Below, in pieces: positions 23,956 through 35,563 of a DNA stretch of 64,000 nt. Within the stretch, counting starts at the first letter, position 1; each line of letters starts with the position of its first letter. The translations under genes and the position numbers were made by a program. A model generated the notes under the pieces. The model saw only the letters and a list, made by a program, of their open reading frames with translations. It ran no database searches and was not told the DNA's origin. The stretch is from Lingula anatina (lineage: Eukaryota; Brachiopoda; Lingulata; Lingulida; Lingulidae): assembly GCF_001039355.2 (NCBI RefSeq), contig NW_019775347.1, positions 367,306 through 431,305 on the forward strand, written 5' to 3'.

Positions 23956-25124
23956 TATTTCCTTGTGATAAATAAAAAATGAATCAATGCAGTTGTGATG
24001 CTGATAACTGTGGCAGCGATTGGCTATCTGTTAATTTTCTTGTAATAAAAAATGAATCAATGTGCTGTGGCAAATTGAAATGAAAATGGGCTTGATTATA
24101 TTTCAACTACATTTCTGTGAATTAATGATGAAGAATCACAAAGCTCTCCAATCCAGTTTGAAACTGCACTGTAACAAATACTCTAAAGGCAAAAAGACAA
24201 AATTTTCATAATCATAGTACATCTGGTATTTGTGACTGAAAAGCTCTTTATAAAATGAAAATATTATACTTGAGACAAAATGGCGTTATTGAAAGAGATG
24301 GCAATGAATTACAGTATTAAACTTTGGAAAAGAGGGTATTTATTTAGATTCCTCTGCCTTTGGAAGTTACCAATTCCTTATTGTACCCTTCTGTATTATG
24401 TTCTTTTCTTGTCCTCTTACTCTGTAATACTGCGATACTGCAACTCCTTTCTTTAGTTGGTGAGGCTTTCTTCTTTATAATAATAATTATTATTATTATT
24501 GTTGTTATTATTATTTTATTTTCGCAATTTTTGTTTTTTCACAAAGTGGCATTTTTAGTTGTACTTTTGCTTCAAATTGACCAAAGAGTACTTTGTTCTT
24601 TCATCATTAATATGGTTTTCCATCGGTTTTTGACTGTTTCAATATCTGTCAGTTTTCTCATTAATGTCTGTCCACATTTATTTTGATATATCATTATTTT
24701 TCAATATAACATTTTTGAATAACACTGTTAAAAACATTAACAATATAAGGTGAATACTTTTAATGTTACTCCCGGATAATGTGCCACGATACAGTATCCT
24801 TGGCACTATGAAGAGGAGAATATTTCTTTCCTTTGATTGTCTGTAGAAAAAATATTCACTCTGTGACCCTGGTAGAGGATAATACAAACTTGCTGTGTAA
24901 TGGAATTTAATTGTTTTTCTTGCTTTTATTCTGGTTTTTAGGAGATGTGTTTTATGAAATGTATGGAGGGTCAGCATGGAAGATGTAGTAGAACAACTAT
25001 TTGAAGAAGTGAAACGAGGTTACCAGAATCATCAACATTGTATGTATCAGTGCTTGGGTATATAGCAATTCGGTTATTGCTTGTAAAATTTGATATTAGC
25101 CATTAATATTTTTTTATAATTAAA
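23956..25124. other. No gene found
   Basis: A short local duplication (GTTGTGATGCTGATAACTG at about 23925 and 23991) continues the end of the discoidin unit. A TAA/TTA microsatellite lies at 24477-24518. The rest is AT-rich without recognisable coding sequence. Confidence 0.5.
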
Positions 25125-27165
25125 TTTCCATCCATTCCATTATGCCACTATCTCCCCAGGGGAGCAAAGGGCAGCAACAACACTCCTCCAACGGAAATGA
25201 TTTTGGGAGATCCTCTTCAGATCAGCCCATGTCATTCCGGCTGTCTTCATTTCAGTGTTCGTGCTCCTTCGCCAAGTCTGCCTAGGTCTTCCAACTTTCT
25301 GCTTTCCCTGGGGGTTCCAGTCTAGTGACTGGCGAGTTACGTTTGATGTTGGTTTGCCCATTTCCTCTTTTTGATGTCTGTTTCTATTGGTGTTTATTTT
25401 GTTCTACCCCAGAGGTCTTCGTTTGAAATAACTTCTAGCCACCTTATTTTCAAGATGTTATGCAAGTACCTGTTGACAAAAGTTTGCAGTCTTTTCCTGT
25501 TGGTCTTTGTTGTGCGCCATGTCTCTGAGCCATACAGCATGACTGACTAGATGTTGGTTTTAAAAATTCTGATCTTGTTTTGGAGTGAGATAGCTGAAGA
25601 TCGCCAGATAGGACGAAGAAGTCTGAAGGCATGTCTTTGCTTTGTTGATGCGGCTCTTGATGTCATCATCTGTTCCACCATCTTTACTCACTACGCTGCC
25701 CAGGTAGGTGAACTTGTCTACTTCCTTGATTTCCTCCTGCTGTAGAAATGGAGGGTCTTGCTGTTGGTTGTTGATGCGTAGGACCTCGGTCTTCCCGATG
25801 TTGATCCTGAGGCCAGTCTTCTCTGTCTCTACTGCGACACGTTCTAGTTTCTCCTGGACAAGTTGTTGTCTGTGAGAGAGAAGGCTAATGTCATCTGCAA
25901 AGTCGACATCTTCCAACTCCTTGGTGAATGTCCACTGTATGCAGGTCTTGTGGCCTGTAGTGGATTGCCGCATAATCCAGTCCACCACCATCAGAAAAAT
26001 AACTGGTGACAACATGCATCCCTGACATACGCCGGTCTGTATCTGGAAGGGGTCAGTTAGCTTTCCCTCGTGTATGACTTGGCAGGTTGCATCTTCATAC
26101 AGCTGCTGAATGATGGTGATGTACTAGTACTTTGGGGGAAAGCCATAGTGCTGCATCAGTTTCCAGATGACCTCCCTGTCCACGCTATCAAACACCTTCT
26201 GGAAGTCTACAAAAACGCTGTACAGTGGTGTCTGCCACTCCAATGACTGCTCTATGATGATTCTCATTGTGGGGATGTGGTCTGTACAGGATCTATCTTG
26301 GCGGAAGCCTGCTTGTTCATATCTCAGGGTCTTGTCGAGGGCAGTCTTAAATCTCTCCAAGATGATTTTTGACAGTACTTTTCCAGGTATAGAAAGTAGC
26401 ATAATCCCTCTCCAGTTGTTGTACAAGGTGAGGTCTCCTTTCTTGGGTAGTTTCACAATGCAGCCCTTCTTCCAGTCCTCTGGTACTGCTTCCTTCTCCC
26501 AGATCTTTACTAGCAATGGGTGCATGTTCGTTGATGTCTGGACATCTGCCTTCAGGGCTTCTTTTGGAATGCCGTCTGGTCCTGCTGCTTTGCCAGACTT
26601 CAGGGACTTGATGGCTTTCATGATGTCTTGCTTTGTTGGTGGGTTAGTACTAACGTCAAGTAACTGAGTGGCCAGTGGTATGTCAGGAGGTACTTGCTGG
26701 TGGGGGTCTGTTCAAAGTCTCCTTAAAATATTCTGTCCATCTTGCTCTTTGCTCTGCCTTCCTGTTATGGTCTTACCGTTCTTGTCTCTCACTGGTTGGG
26801 TAGGGTTCCTCGTTTTTTCCCGATAACGCTCTTGTAATTTCATAGATTCTTTTCATGTCTCCCTTCTTTGCTGCTGTCTCTGCCTCCTCTTTGAGTTCGT
26901 GAATGAAGGCTCGCTTGCCTTGCCTTGTTTTTACCTGCCAGTTGGTCTCCCAGTAAAGTGTCTGCAGCTCTTGTTTCTCCTCTTGGCCCTGTGTCAAGTT
27001 GATCTTTCCTTTTAGCTCTTTTCTGTTGTTGATGAGGTTCCATGTGGCTATAGAGAGCCACTCCTTGTGCTTTCGCCTTTTCTTTCCAAGAACCTCATTA
27101 CATGTTGATGTCCAGGTGTTGCGGAGTCTACGCCAGTGGTCTTCTACCGTGTCTTTACCAATTTA
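25125..27165 (-). mobile_element. RTE/BovB-like non-LTR retrotransposon, 5'-truncated and frameshifted
   Basis: Minus-strand fragments in order: the linker upstream of RT (about 26770-27060), RT fingers/palm (26124-26621, with KSGKAAGPDGIPKEALK, EQAGFRQDRSCTDHI and FVDFQKVFDSVD), the palm with catalytic FADD and the TYLGSVV region (25560-26015), and the C-terminal tail GKQKVGRPRQTWRR to PGEIVA (25140-25361). Frameshifts and stops separate the pieces and the endonuclease domain is absent, so it is dead. Family assignment rests on the remembered look of RTE/BovB proteins. It abuts the third, broken discoidin copy. Confidence 0.85.
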
Positions 27166-27169
27166 ATAA

Positions 27170-27807
27170 TACAAATTTAAGTTTTGAAGAAAAAAATGTA
27201 AACTTCTTAAATTGAAAGAATGTTTTACATTAAGTAATCCATTCACTGTAAATGCACATTGTTAATGAAGGACAAAATTGTGACGATCTGATTATTATCA
27301 TCAAAGTCCGAAGCAGAGCACTATAAGCACTTATCTGAATATATGTACATCTGAAATGTTTGAATATATCACAACAATGGAACTTGTACTTAGTAACTTT
27401 GGAGTTTTTTTTTTTTTTTTTTTTTACATGGAATTATCAGTCATTATTATTCTTATGTTTCTTTTCCCCTATCCTGAAGAGCATTCTGTTCTTCTGATCA
27501 TCTTAGAGCTAATTGTTTGTATTATCACTGAACTGGCAACTGTATGTTCACTATTGTACTATTGATGTAAAAGAAGAAAAACCCTGTGTGTAAACGGCCA
27601 AAATTGAAAATTTTCATCATCAACATCCACGCAGGTCATAGAAATGTGTTTCTTCCACGGTGTTGGATTTATGCGCACATAACGAGCACATATTAGAAGA
27701 TAAAGCATGTTCTCCTGGATATTCTTATTGTCCACATTTCCCTTGAAGGTCTGAAAAACATGAAGAGCAGCTAGTATACATGTACCAGTACAAGCAATAA
27801 TACAATA
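27170..27807 (-). pseudogene. Third, broken discoidin copy (last exon and 3' flank only)
   Basis: From about 27170 the DNA matches the 3' flank of the discoidin units (CACTGTAAATGCACATTGTT, ATGGAACTTGTACTTAGTAAC). The last exon is recognisable at 27620-27756 with the acceptor TTTTTCAG. It reads TFKGNVDN.NIQEN and RYVRINPT-like, then a deletion near ATGACCTGCGTGG shifts the frame and removes the terminal RADLRGC. Exon 1 is absent: the left inverted repeat of the next element starts at 27808. It is older than the other two copies. Confidence 0.75.
27356..27565 (+). CDS. Possible small membrane protein (copy 3, with ATG)
   Basis: An open frame of 69 codons. The last ~45 codons correspond to the frames at 19098 and 22821 (ELIVCIITELATVCSLLYY), and here the frame extends upstream through a poly-T tract to ATG. 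Hydrophobicity is preserved though a quarter of positions differ. Confidence 0.25.
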   Translation: MFEYITTMELVLSNFGVFFFFFFYMELSVIIILMFLFPYPEEHSVLLIILELIVCIITELATVCSLLYY

Positions 27808-28959
27808 CTATGGTGGCCCCTATTGTATATTTCAAATTTCAACTTTTCGAGTTTTTGACTTTTCGAGTTTTTGACTTTTTTACCAGTCATATGGCAACTT
27901 GCTGGGCGTAGGAAGATATTCAGAATGGAGTGCATGCTCTGAGATGGCGTCGCAGTTGAAAATTTTGTAAATTGCGTAACCTTCGCGGAAGTTCAAGAGT
28001 TGCACTTTATTCCCTGCATAAGTACCTGGTGAAAATTAAGACGTGGTAGTAGAGTTTATTATGTGTATCAGCGTGTGTGATTTACCTAGAAGTAAGAAGC
28101 AATGAATGAGGTAGATCTCGACGAAGTCTGCCAACTGGTCACTTTTTGGCCATAGCAACACTAACATTTTTAGATATCTCACGTCACAGAAACTGTGCAC
28201 CTTATTCACGTCAATGGAAGGTGGCTTTTTGCATGAGAAAATTGACTATCAAGTTTCATTAAAAATTAACCTGGCAACTTTTTTTACCAGTCGGAAAACT
28301 GGCACCGTGATACTAGCTGTCAGATGTCAAGTGTTATTTGTTTATCAAGACAAGAGCAACTAATAGTTAAAATGTACTTCCTGTTTTGAGAATACATATG
28401 GGAGATAAGAAACATATATATGTTGTATGATGTTTGTATAAAAAATAATAATGAAAAATGAAAAAAACTCCGATATTACTTATCATTACTACTTATAACT
28501 TATAACTTATTTTGTCTTATGTCAACTTTTTAACAATTATCGCATGTGTATTTTTATTTAAGAAAATCTGTGCCAATATTGGTATTTGCCTCAGTGAGAC
28601 TTGTATGGAGTGACAAATGAAAGAAAAAAACAACTATGTAAATGTATATATATATGTGGTAATTTATTAGCAACAAAATGGACACAAAAAAAAAAATGTC
28701 CATCTCTTGTCTCTTCTTAACAGCAAACAGTACGTATACCTTATATGTCCTTTTAATAAGAAGTATGTGGCCATTGAAATGCTGTTGTCTGAAAAATGAA
28801 ACAAAGCTAATTTTAAAAATTATTTCACACAAATTCATATTTGAATGCTTCAAAGGTTTTATATTCCAAAACAACTTTCCTCATTACTCCGACAATTCAG
28901 AAGGTTCTATAGATAGTGTGTAACTCTACCCTTGACAAATCATAGCATTAGTTTAAAAA

Positions 28960-29110
28960 TTGAGAAGTTCAGATCATGGTGAAAAGTAGGTCAAAGGTCA
29001 ACTAGCAAGGTCTTGGTGAGATTGCCAGAATATGATCTCCTATACAAGTTCAATAGTAACTATGGGCGTATCTCTGCCAGTTTTCCAGATATAAGGGATA
29101 GAAAATTTGC
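28960..29110 (+). repeat. Fragment of the AGGTCA-bearing interspersed repeat
   Basis: GATCATGGTGAAAAGTAGGTCAAAGGTCA...CTATGGGCGTATCTCTGCCAGTTTT matches 33060-33330 and, inverted, 21480-21590. It carries a perfect DR1 (AGGTCAAAGGTCA) at 28988-29000. The flank TCTATAGATAGTG..CTCTACCCTTGACAAATCA (28898) recurs at 30348. Confidence 0.6.
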
Positions 29111-29198
29111 AAAGTTCAGTTCAAAAATATATTTCCATGTAGGATTTGTGTCTTTATTATAAAGAATAAAACTGTAAGGCACTCTTAAACCCCATTTC

Positions 29199-29410
29199 CA
29201 TAGATTTTTAGATCGATCTGTCCCTGTGGGGAGTCTCACTAGATTACTGTCAGCTTGGCCGGCTTAATCGTCTGTCCCGCCTACTAAAAGCTGTAAGGGG
29301 GTTATTAACTATGGTGCCCGCTGGGCTGACTGCAATTTAGCGTGAACCCCCAGGGAGTTAGGTCGATCTAAATCTTAATCTTTAGATCGATCTAAATCTC
29401 TGGGAAAGCA
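29199..29410. mobile_element. Foldback MITE, family GATCGATC, inverted orientation
   Basis: TTTTTAGATCGATCTGTCCC...TCACTAGATTACTGTCAG on the left, CTGACTGCAATTTAGCGTGAACC...AGATCGATCTAAATCTCTGG on the right. It is the mirror of the 21832 copy. Confidence 0.65.
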
Positions 29411-29629
29411 CCCTCAGTTTTGTTGTACCACTCAATGAGAAAATTACAATTAAAAAAATATGAATTAAAAAATACAGTATGTGTAAAATTCACAATTGTC
29501 TGTGATTTTTCATTGAAAAAACCAAGTACCTAGTCCATTTGATTTTGATAATGTCATTCATTTTTTAAAGAAATTTCGACTTGCCCCATTAAGAACATAC
29601 AATTTTGCTGTTGAAGACATATCTTTGTA

Positions 29630-30130
29630 AAAGTGTGCAACCTAAATTTTCAAACCCAAAATAATTCTTTAGAAACACCTAATGAAAAGAATATAATAAA
29701 ATAAAATCAAAGCCTATGATCAAAGATTGTCATCTAGATTGAATCATCTATTATTGATTTTTCAATCTAAAAGTGTGCAACCCAAAGCATTCATATTCCC
29801 TAACCCAAAATAATTATGTTGACACGTCCACTGAAATTTTAAGGAAATCAGCTTTTACATCAAGATTGGGTCATTTATTATTGACATATCAATCTAAAAG
29901 TGTGCAACCCAAAGCATTCAAATTCTGTAGCCTGAAAAAAGTTTGTGGTAGCACCATCTGATTGTATCATTTATTATTACTGTTCAGTTAATTAAACTTT
30001 GAAATGAAAATCCAAATATAGCAGTTATGTAAAAAGTCTGTGGTAGCACCATCTGATTGTATCATTCATTATTAAAGTTCAGTTGATTAAATTTTGTAAT
30101 GAAAATCCAAATATAGCAGTTATGTAAACA
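29630..30130. repeat. Local diverged tandem repeats (about 130-bp and 95-bp units)
   Basis: AAAGTGTGCAACC(C/T)AAA..TTC starts units near 29632, 29770 and 29896. GTGGTAGCACCATCTGATTG starts units near 29945 and 30040. The units are clearly related but 10-25 percent diverged. No coding signal. Confidence 0.65.
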
Positions 30131-30639
30131 GTTTCATTATTATTGTTCCTCGTGATTTCTTGGAAATAAAGCCTGTTCAGCAGATTTCTCAAACTATGCC
30201 AACCAAAAAATGGGCAAAAAAGAAAAAAATGAGCTTGGTATAATTGTAGCTTTTCTAGCATGTAGTATGAAGATCACATTACCAATCCCAATATTAAATA
30301 AAATACGACTAAAAGTTGAGTTCAAAGTTTACTCCAAGAATCAAGAAGGCTCTATAGATAGTGGGAAATTCTACCCTTGACAAATCACAACAATCGTTCA
30401 ATTTTCAAGAAGAAGCCTATATTTCTTAATTAAAAATGAAGGGCATATATCCAGTTTTCTGTCGACAATAAAGCATGCCTAGCTATTTATGTTTGCGTGT
30501 TCGAATTGCTTTTTAAAGTTCTGCTTCACTACAACTATTTTCACTATCACTGTTTTCTTTTATAATTACTTCACTACATAAATTATCTAAGCTATTTAAA
30601 CATGCACTCCCCTTCGCATACACAACTTGGCCCACATGT

Positions 30640-31880
30640 TCTGTTTTTCTTCCTACATCCACAACGGTTGCCACACGTGGTCTACCTTCCTACAACTACA
30701 CCCTTCCATTAAGAAATTAAAATTATCCTGTGCTAATTTATCCACCTCATTTGCTGAGAATTTATATTTGAGTTTCCCTTCTAACTGGTACCCCCATTCT
30801 AAGACATCTAAATACTCTATCCTATTCTGGCCTGCTTGTCCCCACATCTGTGGGGACACTCTAAGCTATCTTCTAGTGGCAATACATGCTACAATTCTAC
30901 ATCTAACAAAGCCGACCTTATATTACCTAACCAAATAGAAACATTTTCTGAATAACTGAGGTCCTTATTATACAAACTTCTGAAAAAACTAATGGGGCTA
31001 CTGTCTGGATTCACTGACAAAAAAGCATTGCAGCATTTTCTAAAATAAAGACAACCTAAGAGACAGACGGTAAAAAGCTAATAGTTGACTTCAGTAGTTC
31101 CCTGCACCTACTTCATCAAGAGTTCCTACAGCAATTTTTCCATATATAAAGTCAGCATACCTATAAAATACAGAGTAGATTGTTTTTTTACCAAATCCCC
31201 TAAAAAATGAAACATAATCACACCCAGAACATACAAACAAAATCTGCATAATTTTACCCACCTTTGACCTATCTAACCTACTCAAGTCGGGATCATTAAC
31301 TATGTAACCATGCAACCTATTAACATTAACATAAATTTCCTCATACAATTTACAACTTAATTTTATCAAGATGTTTTTACCTAGTTACTTGATCTCTGCT
31401 ATCATGCAAACCAAGCCCTATTTTTAGTACATCAGTATCTGGTGATACGATTATCATATTATTTTCTGAACTATTCAGAATTTTTTTTTTTAATTTCAAT
31501 TTTAATTTCGGACCGCATGTTGAGTAATCGATAAGTAAAAGGGAGAAATATTCATTTGCTTTTAGATGGGTGCTCTTAACTAATTGTACCACCAGCGTGA
31601 GCGCTGGCGGTACACATGATTTCGGTCCCGTCCGGATCGTTCCGCCGGCTCCGCCGGACGGCTACCGTTACTGCTTCTCCTCCTAGACGGTAAGGGCCCC
31701 CGTACCAATCTCTNGGTGATATGATTATCATATTATTTTCTGAACTATTCAGACTGTGAAGCCAGACTAAACTGTCCCCTTCTTCATGATTTGAACTAAA
31801 TAAAGCATCCTCCCTAACAGAACCACTGACAGCTAACTTGCATACGTCATTATAACTACCAGCTACACACAACCTAGTAC
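30640..31880 (-). pseudogene. Decayed transposon-borne nuclease-like gene (SPDTDV / GCD..SFF family)
   Basis: Minus-strand pieces in order: LVWLHSLNSSENNMIII (about 31730-31800), then VSPDTDVLKIGLGLHD (31377-31484), CSGCDYVSFFRGFGKKTIY (31091-31369), and WGQAGQNRIEYL...CSCRK (30653-30859). This matches the order of a widespread metazoan repeat-encoded protein: an SPDTDV acidic motif, a GCDT.S...GKGKK motif, then WGW and Cys-rich motifs. I liken it to PIN/FEN-type nucleases, which is an inference. Several frames and stops interrupt it, and a 31485-31713 insertion splits the SPDTDV region. Confidence 0.5.
31585..31713. repeat. GC-rich structured repeat module (solo copy)
   Basis: TACCACCAGCGTGAGCGCTGGCGGTA and TCCGGATCGTTCCGCCGGCTCCGCCGGA can each form hairpins, followed by ACTGCTTCTCCTCCTAGACGG. 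It equals the end module of the 20760 and 33060 repeats. It lies between two copies of GGTGAT.CGATTATCATATTATTTTC (31439 and 31715) next to a single N. Confidence 0.6.
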
Positions 31881-32646
31881 TCCTATATCTCAGTGTGACT
31901 GTTCACAGTGAAACTGCAATAAGGTATCACCAAGGTAGGCTATTAGTTTACCCTTGTTAGATCTAGATATTGCTTAAAAAATCATTCCAGACTGCTGGTA
32001 AAGAGGTTTCATGAGTAATTTCTTCCACATTTAATCCTAAGCAACCCTGATCTCTCCTATCATGTTCAACTTGTTTAGGATAATATTTACAGTATTTTTG
32101 TCCACTGGTTTATCGAAAACAACATGAATTTCCACAATATCTTTGACTTTAAATAATTTAAGTATATTCTGGGGTAGCGCTAGCAATTTTTTTCACTGAG
32201 CCAAATCACCACATTTTTGTCAATTTGTTATCAAAATGGTTATAATTTGGCTAAAACATCAAATCAAGCCCTTTTTCTTTAGCCAATTTAAGCCAATTTT
32301 AGCATTTGGCTAAATTGGTGAGTGTTAGCCTGCCCCAGATATTCCTATTGTAAAAAGATTGTGCATATTGTTTGAAAGTAATGGTAATGGTGGTGCTATT
32401 ACCTGAAACATTGCATCAATAACTATGTTAGTATAGGCAATTTCTTTAGGGAACCCTGTATTAAAAGCTTGTGGGTAATTTGATTGAAAAAAAATGTCTT
32501 GATAAAGACTTATTTCTTTTATAGGGGGGGTCCATCTTCTCCATAGGGGGATCCATCTTCTCCACATAAAGCTAAAGGGATTGGTATTATTTGTTGAACA
32601 TTTAGTGCTAGTGCTTTTTCCTTTTTTTGCCCAATTAAGCTGTTTC

Positions 32647-32979
32647 CTAAAAAGGATAATAACTCTTCATATGAGATCTATATTTCACAATAAAAACATT
32701 GTGAACAACTCATAGAAATATGATATACCACAAAAACGGCAGTTATAGCTATTATTCTGATATCTGAGCTTGTCTTTAGACCACGTGACCTCCACTGATG
32801 GCTATTCTCTGTTATAATATCTTAAGAGATTAAAACAAAAAACACACTTTTAAGAAAAAAACAGGTACTAACTTTGAATGTAAAAATGGATTCATTACCA
32901 TTGGTAAGTATGGGAAAAGTGTTGTTTACTCCAGGAAAATTCATTTTTTGTCCAAAGTGAAGAGTTATTATCCCTTTAA
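32647..32979. mobile_element. TTAA-type MITE, copy 3
   Basis: CTAAAAAGGATAATAACTCTTC (left, TTAA mutated) to GAAGAGTTATTATCCCT then TTAA (right, 32976). CACGTG is at 32782-32787. The CTTAAG centre is present. Confidence 0.7.
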
Positions 32980-33059
32980 GGACGCTCTCTCATATTTCAG
33001 ATTTCATATTTCTGCCCTAGCGATTTTGATTAAAATTGTAAGACAAAATCATCTTACCA

Positions 33060-33850
33060 TTCATGAAAAGTAGGTAAAGGTGAATTTCAAGGTCACAGTT
33101 AGATAGCCAGTATATGACTTCCTATTCAAGTTCAATAGTAACCATGGGCATTTCTTTGCCCTTTTTGGAGATATAAGGGACTAAAATGTTGCAAAGTTAA
33201 GTTCGTGGTGAAAAGAAGGTCAAAGGTCAATTTCAAGGTCACAGTCAAATTGCCAGTATATGACTTCCTATTCAACTTCAATAGTAACTATGGACCTATC
33301 TCTGCCAGTTTTGGAGATATAGGGGACTAAATGTTACAATTTTGGAGTTACAATAATGTGCCATAAATTTCCAACAAAAAAATTAATTGAAATAAAGAAT
33401 AATTCTTGAAATGGGAGGTGCTCAGAAGTTCTAGATGTTCAAATTTCATAAAATAATGGCATTTTTGACCCAAAGTTGTCTGCCTTGCCAAGCCTTATAT
33501 TTTATTTTCCAGGTCAAATCCAAGGGCATATTTGAAATCTCCACATATAATTGACTTTCAGTCGGCGGTCTGTAGAAATTTTTCTCATAATTCCTTCGAT
33601 ATGGTAGATAATTAGCATTTAATTTTGCCATTTTTGGACAAGGGTGCACTGCAATGAGCACCACACCTAGACCCCAGCACCGAAAGAGCCCAAATTTAAC
33701 GTGGAACGAATTGAGATTATAGGTGACCTAAATCCAAGAGATGGGTATGCAGGCCCTTGTAGTCTAGGAGGAGAAGTGGTAACGGTAACATGGTGGCAGA
33801 GAGGGCGGAATGATCCGGACGGGACTAAAACCATGCCGGTGGTACAATAA
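33060..33850. repeat. About 800-bp interspersed repeat (copy 2, inverted relative to 20760-21591)
   Basis: Begins with two diverged internal repeats (GGTCAATTTCAAGGTCACAGT..TATGACTTCCTATTCAA..AGTAAC), the second carrying a perfect DR1 at 33217-33229. It ends with AGGTGACCTAAATCCAAGAGATGG, TCTAGGAGGAGAAG and CCGGACGGGACTAAAACCATG. Confidence 0.65.
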
Positions 33851-33945
33851 CAAAGCTGAGTGCAAAAAAAAAAAAAGTTTTCTGTACCTTTTTAAAGATA
33901 GACCATACTTTTTCTTCAGTAGGGACCACAAACCACGATAACAAA

Positions 33946-34418
33946 NNNNNNNNNNNNNNNNNNNNNNNNNNNNNNNNNNNNNNNNNNNNNNNNNNNNNNN
34001 NNNNNNNNNNNNNNNNNNNNNNNNNNNNNNNNNNNNNNNNNNNNNNNNNNNNNNNNNNNNNNNNNNNNNNNNNNNNNNNNNNNNNNNNNNNNNNNNNNNN
34101 NNNNNNNNNNNNNNNNNNNNNNNNNNNNNNNNNNNNNNNNNNNNNNNNNNNNNNNNNNNNNNNNNNNNNNNNNNNNNNNNNNNNNNNNNNNNNNNNNNNN
34201 NNNNNNNNNNNNNNNNNNNNNNNNNNNNNNNNNNNNNNNNNNNNNNNNNNNNNNNNNNNNNNNNNNNNNNNNNNNNNNNNNNNNNNNNNNNNNNNNNNNN
34301 NNNNNNNNNNNNNNNNNNNNNNNNNNNNNNNNNNNNNNNNNNNNNNNNNNNNNNNNNNNNNNNNNNNNNNNNNNNNNNNNNNNNNNNNNNNNNNNNNNNN
34401 NNNNNNNNNNNNNNNNNN
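33946..34418. other. Assembly gap (473 N)
   Basis: Unresolved bases. The frame that spans them is an artefact. Confidence 1.
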
Positions 34419-34824
34419 ATAATATTAACAGAGTGTTCATTGGGCTCAACGACTGGTATATTGCACTGTTTGTCAATTCATTTCAGGAGCTGAGATCATA
34501 AGCTGGACATCAAATTTTTGCATAGAAAAAAAACAGGCATTCCTCAGTGTAACATGCTATAAAGACTAAAATGAGCAAAAAAAGACACCCTGGTGAATAG
34601 CACGAAATTCATGCACTACATGTAGCACTCCTATTGACAATTCAGATATAGGCAAAGCATATCAGAATCACCAGTAAGAATTGCTTGTACATGAATTTTG
34701 CACTACCTGGTGCAAAATGAGAATAAAGGCCAAAACTTGCAGAAGTTTTCAAATTTAACTACATGTATGAGTTAGCAGGATATTTAACATTTTACAATCA
34801 TATAGTTTCTCTTTAGAAGACTCA

Positions 34825-35383
34825 CTCTCATTGCATGAATCACTTCAGGTAAATCCTCTTCAATTGATTTTCTTCTTAAGTTCAATTTGACAAGACGTAC
34901 GTTTCCTCAAGTATGATTCACTAAGTATGAAATGAGAAAATATGTATATATACATTGTACAACAATCTAAATAAATACAAAACATGCAAATATATCTTTA
35001 ACATAGAATGTTTAAATATGCAAGAATGCAAAAGTTTGATGATGGGGGGGGGGGGAGAGAGAGAAAGGAGGGAGCAAAGATGACATCTTTTTGCAATATA
35101 AAATACAAATAAATAAATGTGCAAATCCCTCGAGGCTTAATTAAGCACTGAAAACTGGTATTACATAAGACTACATCCGGATACTCCCCCGCACCGACGT
35201 GACCCCTTGCATAATCAGTTACAATAATTAAGTTTGATGATTGAGGATACTAACCTTTCCAGTACCATATCATAGGAAAAGTTACACTCACCTTACATAG
35301 GTACCATGGGCAAGTGACAAAGTTTTAGCAATCTCAGTTGCTGTGTATCCTGCTTTGAAATAATAACTAATAAGATTTTCCAT
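34825..35383 (-). pseudogene. N-terminal exons of a transposase-like gene inside the right inverted repeat
   Basis: Exon 35292-35383 starts with ATG and encodes MENLISYYFKAGYTATEIAK then TLSLAHGTYV, ending at a GTGAGT donor. A Y(F)..GYT..EI...L...HG helix-turn-helix start is typical of one family of integrase-like DDE proteins encoded by marine-animal DNA transposons. A second piece at about 34825-34880 (RRKSIEEDLPEVIHAMR then GTGAGT) fits the next exon, but the phase is off by one. The N gap lies where the catalytic part would be. No DDE residues are seen. Confidence 0.35.
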
Positions 35384-35563
35384 TGCTTGCTTTCCGTGTG
35401 CCAAATGTGCAGAAGTTCCGCAGCAAAAAGCTGTCCGCAGAAAAAAGTCGAAAAGTCAAAAACTCGAAAACTCTAAAAGTCGCAAACTCTAAAAGTCGAA
35501 AACTCGAAAAGTCGAAATATCCAATAGGGGCCACCATAGTTCACCATCTCGTTCTACAACCAC

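Larger units (their letters stand above)
27808..35539. mobile_element. Interval bounded by ~75-bp terminal inverted repeats CTATGGTGGCCCCTATTG
   Basis: 27808 onward reads CTATGGTGGCCCCTATTG, then tandem CGAGTTTTTGACTTTT units. 35539 read backwards gives the same 18 bp and the same CGACTTTTCGAGTTTT units. A transposase-like first exon sits just inside the right end. TA could be the target duplication. The interior holds other repeats, a nuclease-like pseudogene and the N gap, so this may be one nested element or two solo ends. Confidence 0.5.

Noticed and set aside
24360-24686. 108-codon hydrophobic frame
   Set aside because: Built on poly-T and TAA/TTA microsatellite; no splice or homology support.
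26167-26667. 166-codon plus-strand frame
   Set aside because: Antisense shadow of the reverse-transcriptase palm domain on the minus strand.
29630-30130. CRISPR-like array
   Set aside because: Units are diverged tandem repeats without unique spacers, in an animal genome.
33916-34476. 186-codon frame
   Set aside because: It is almost entirely the N gap.
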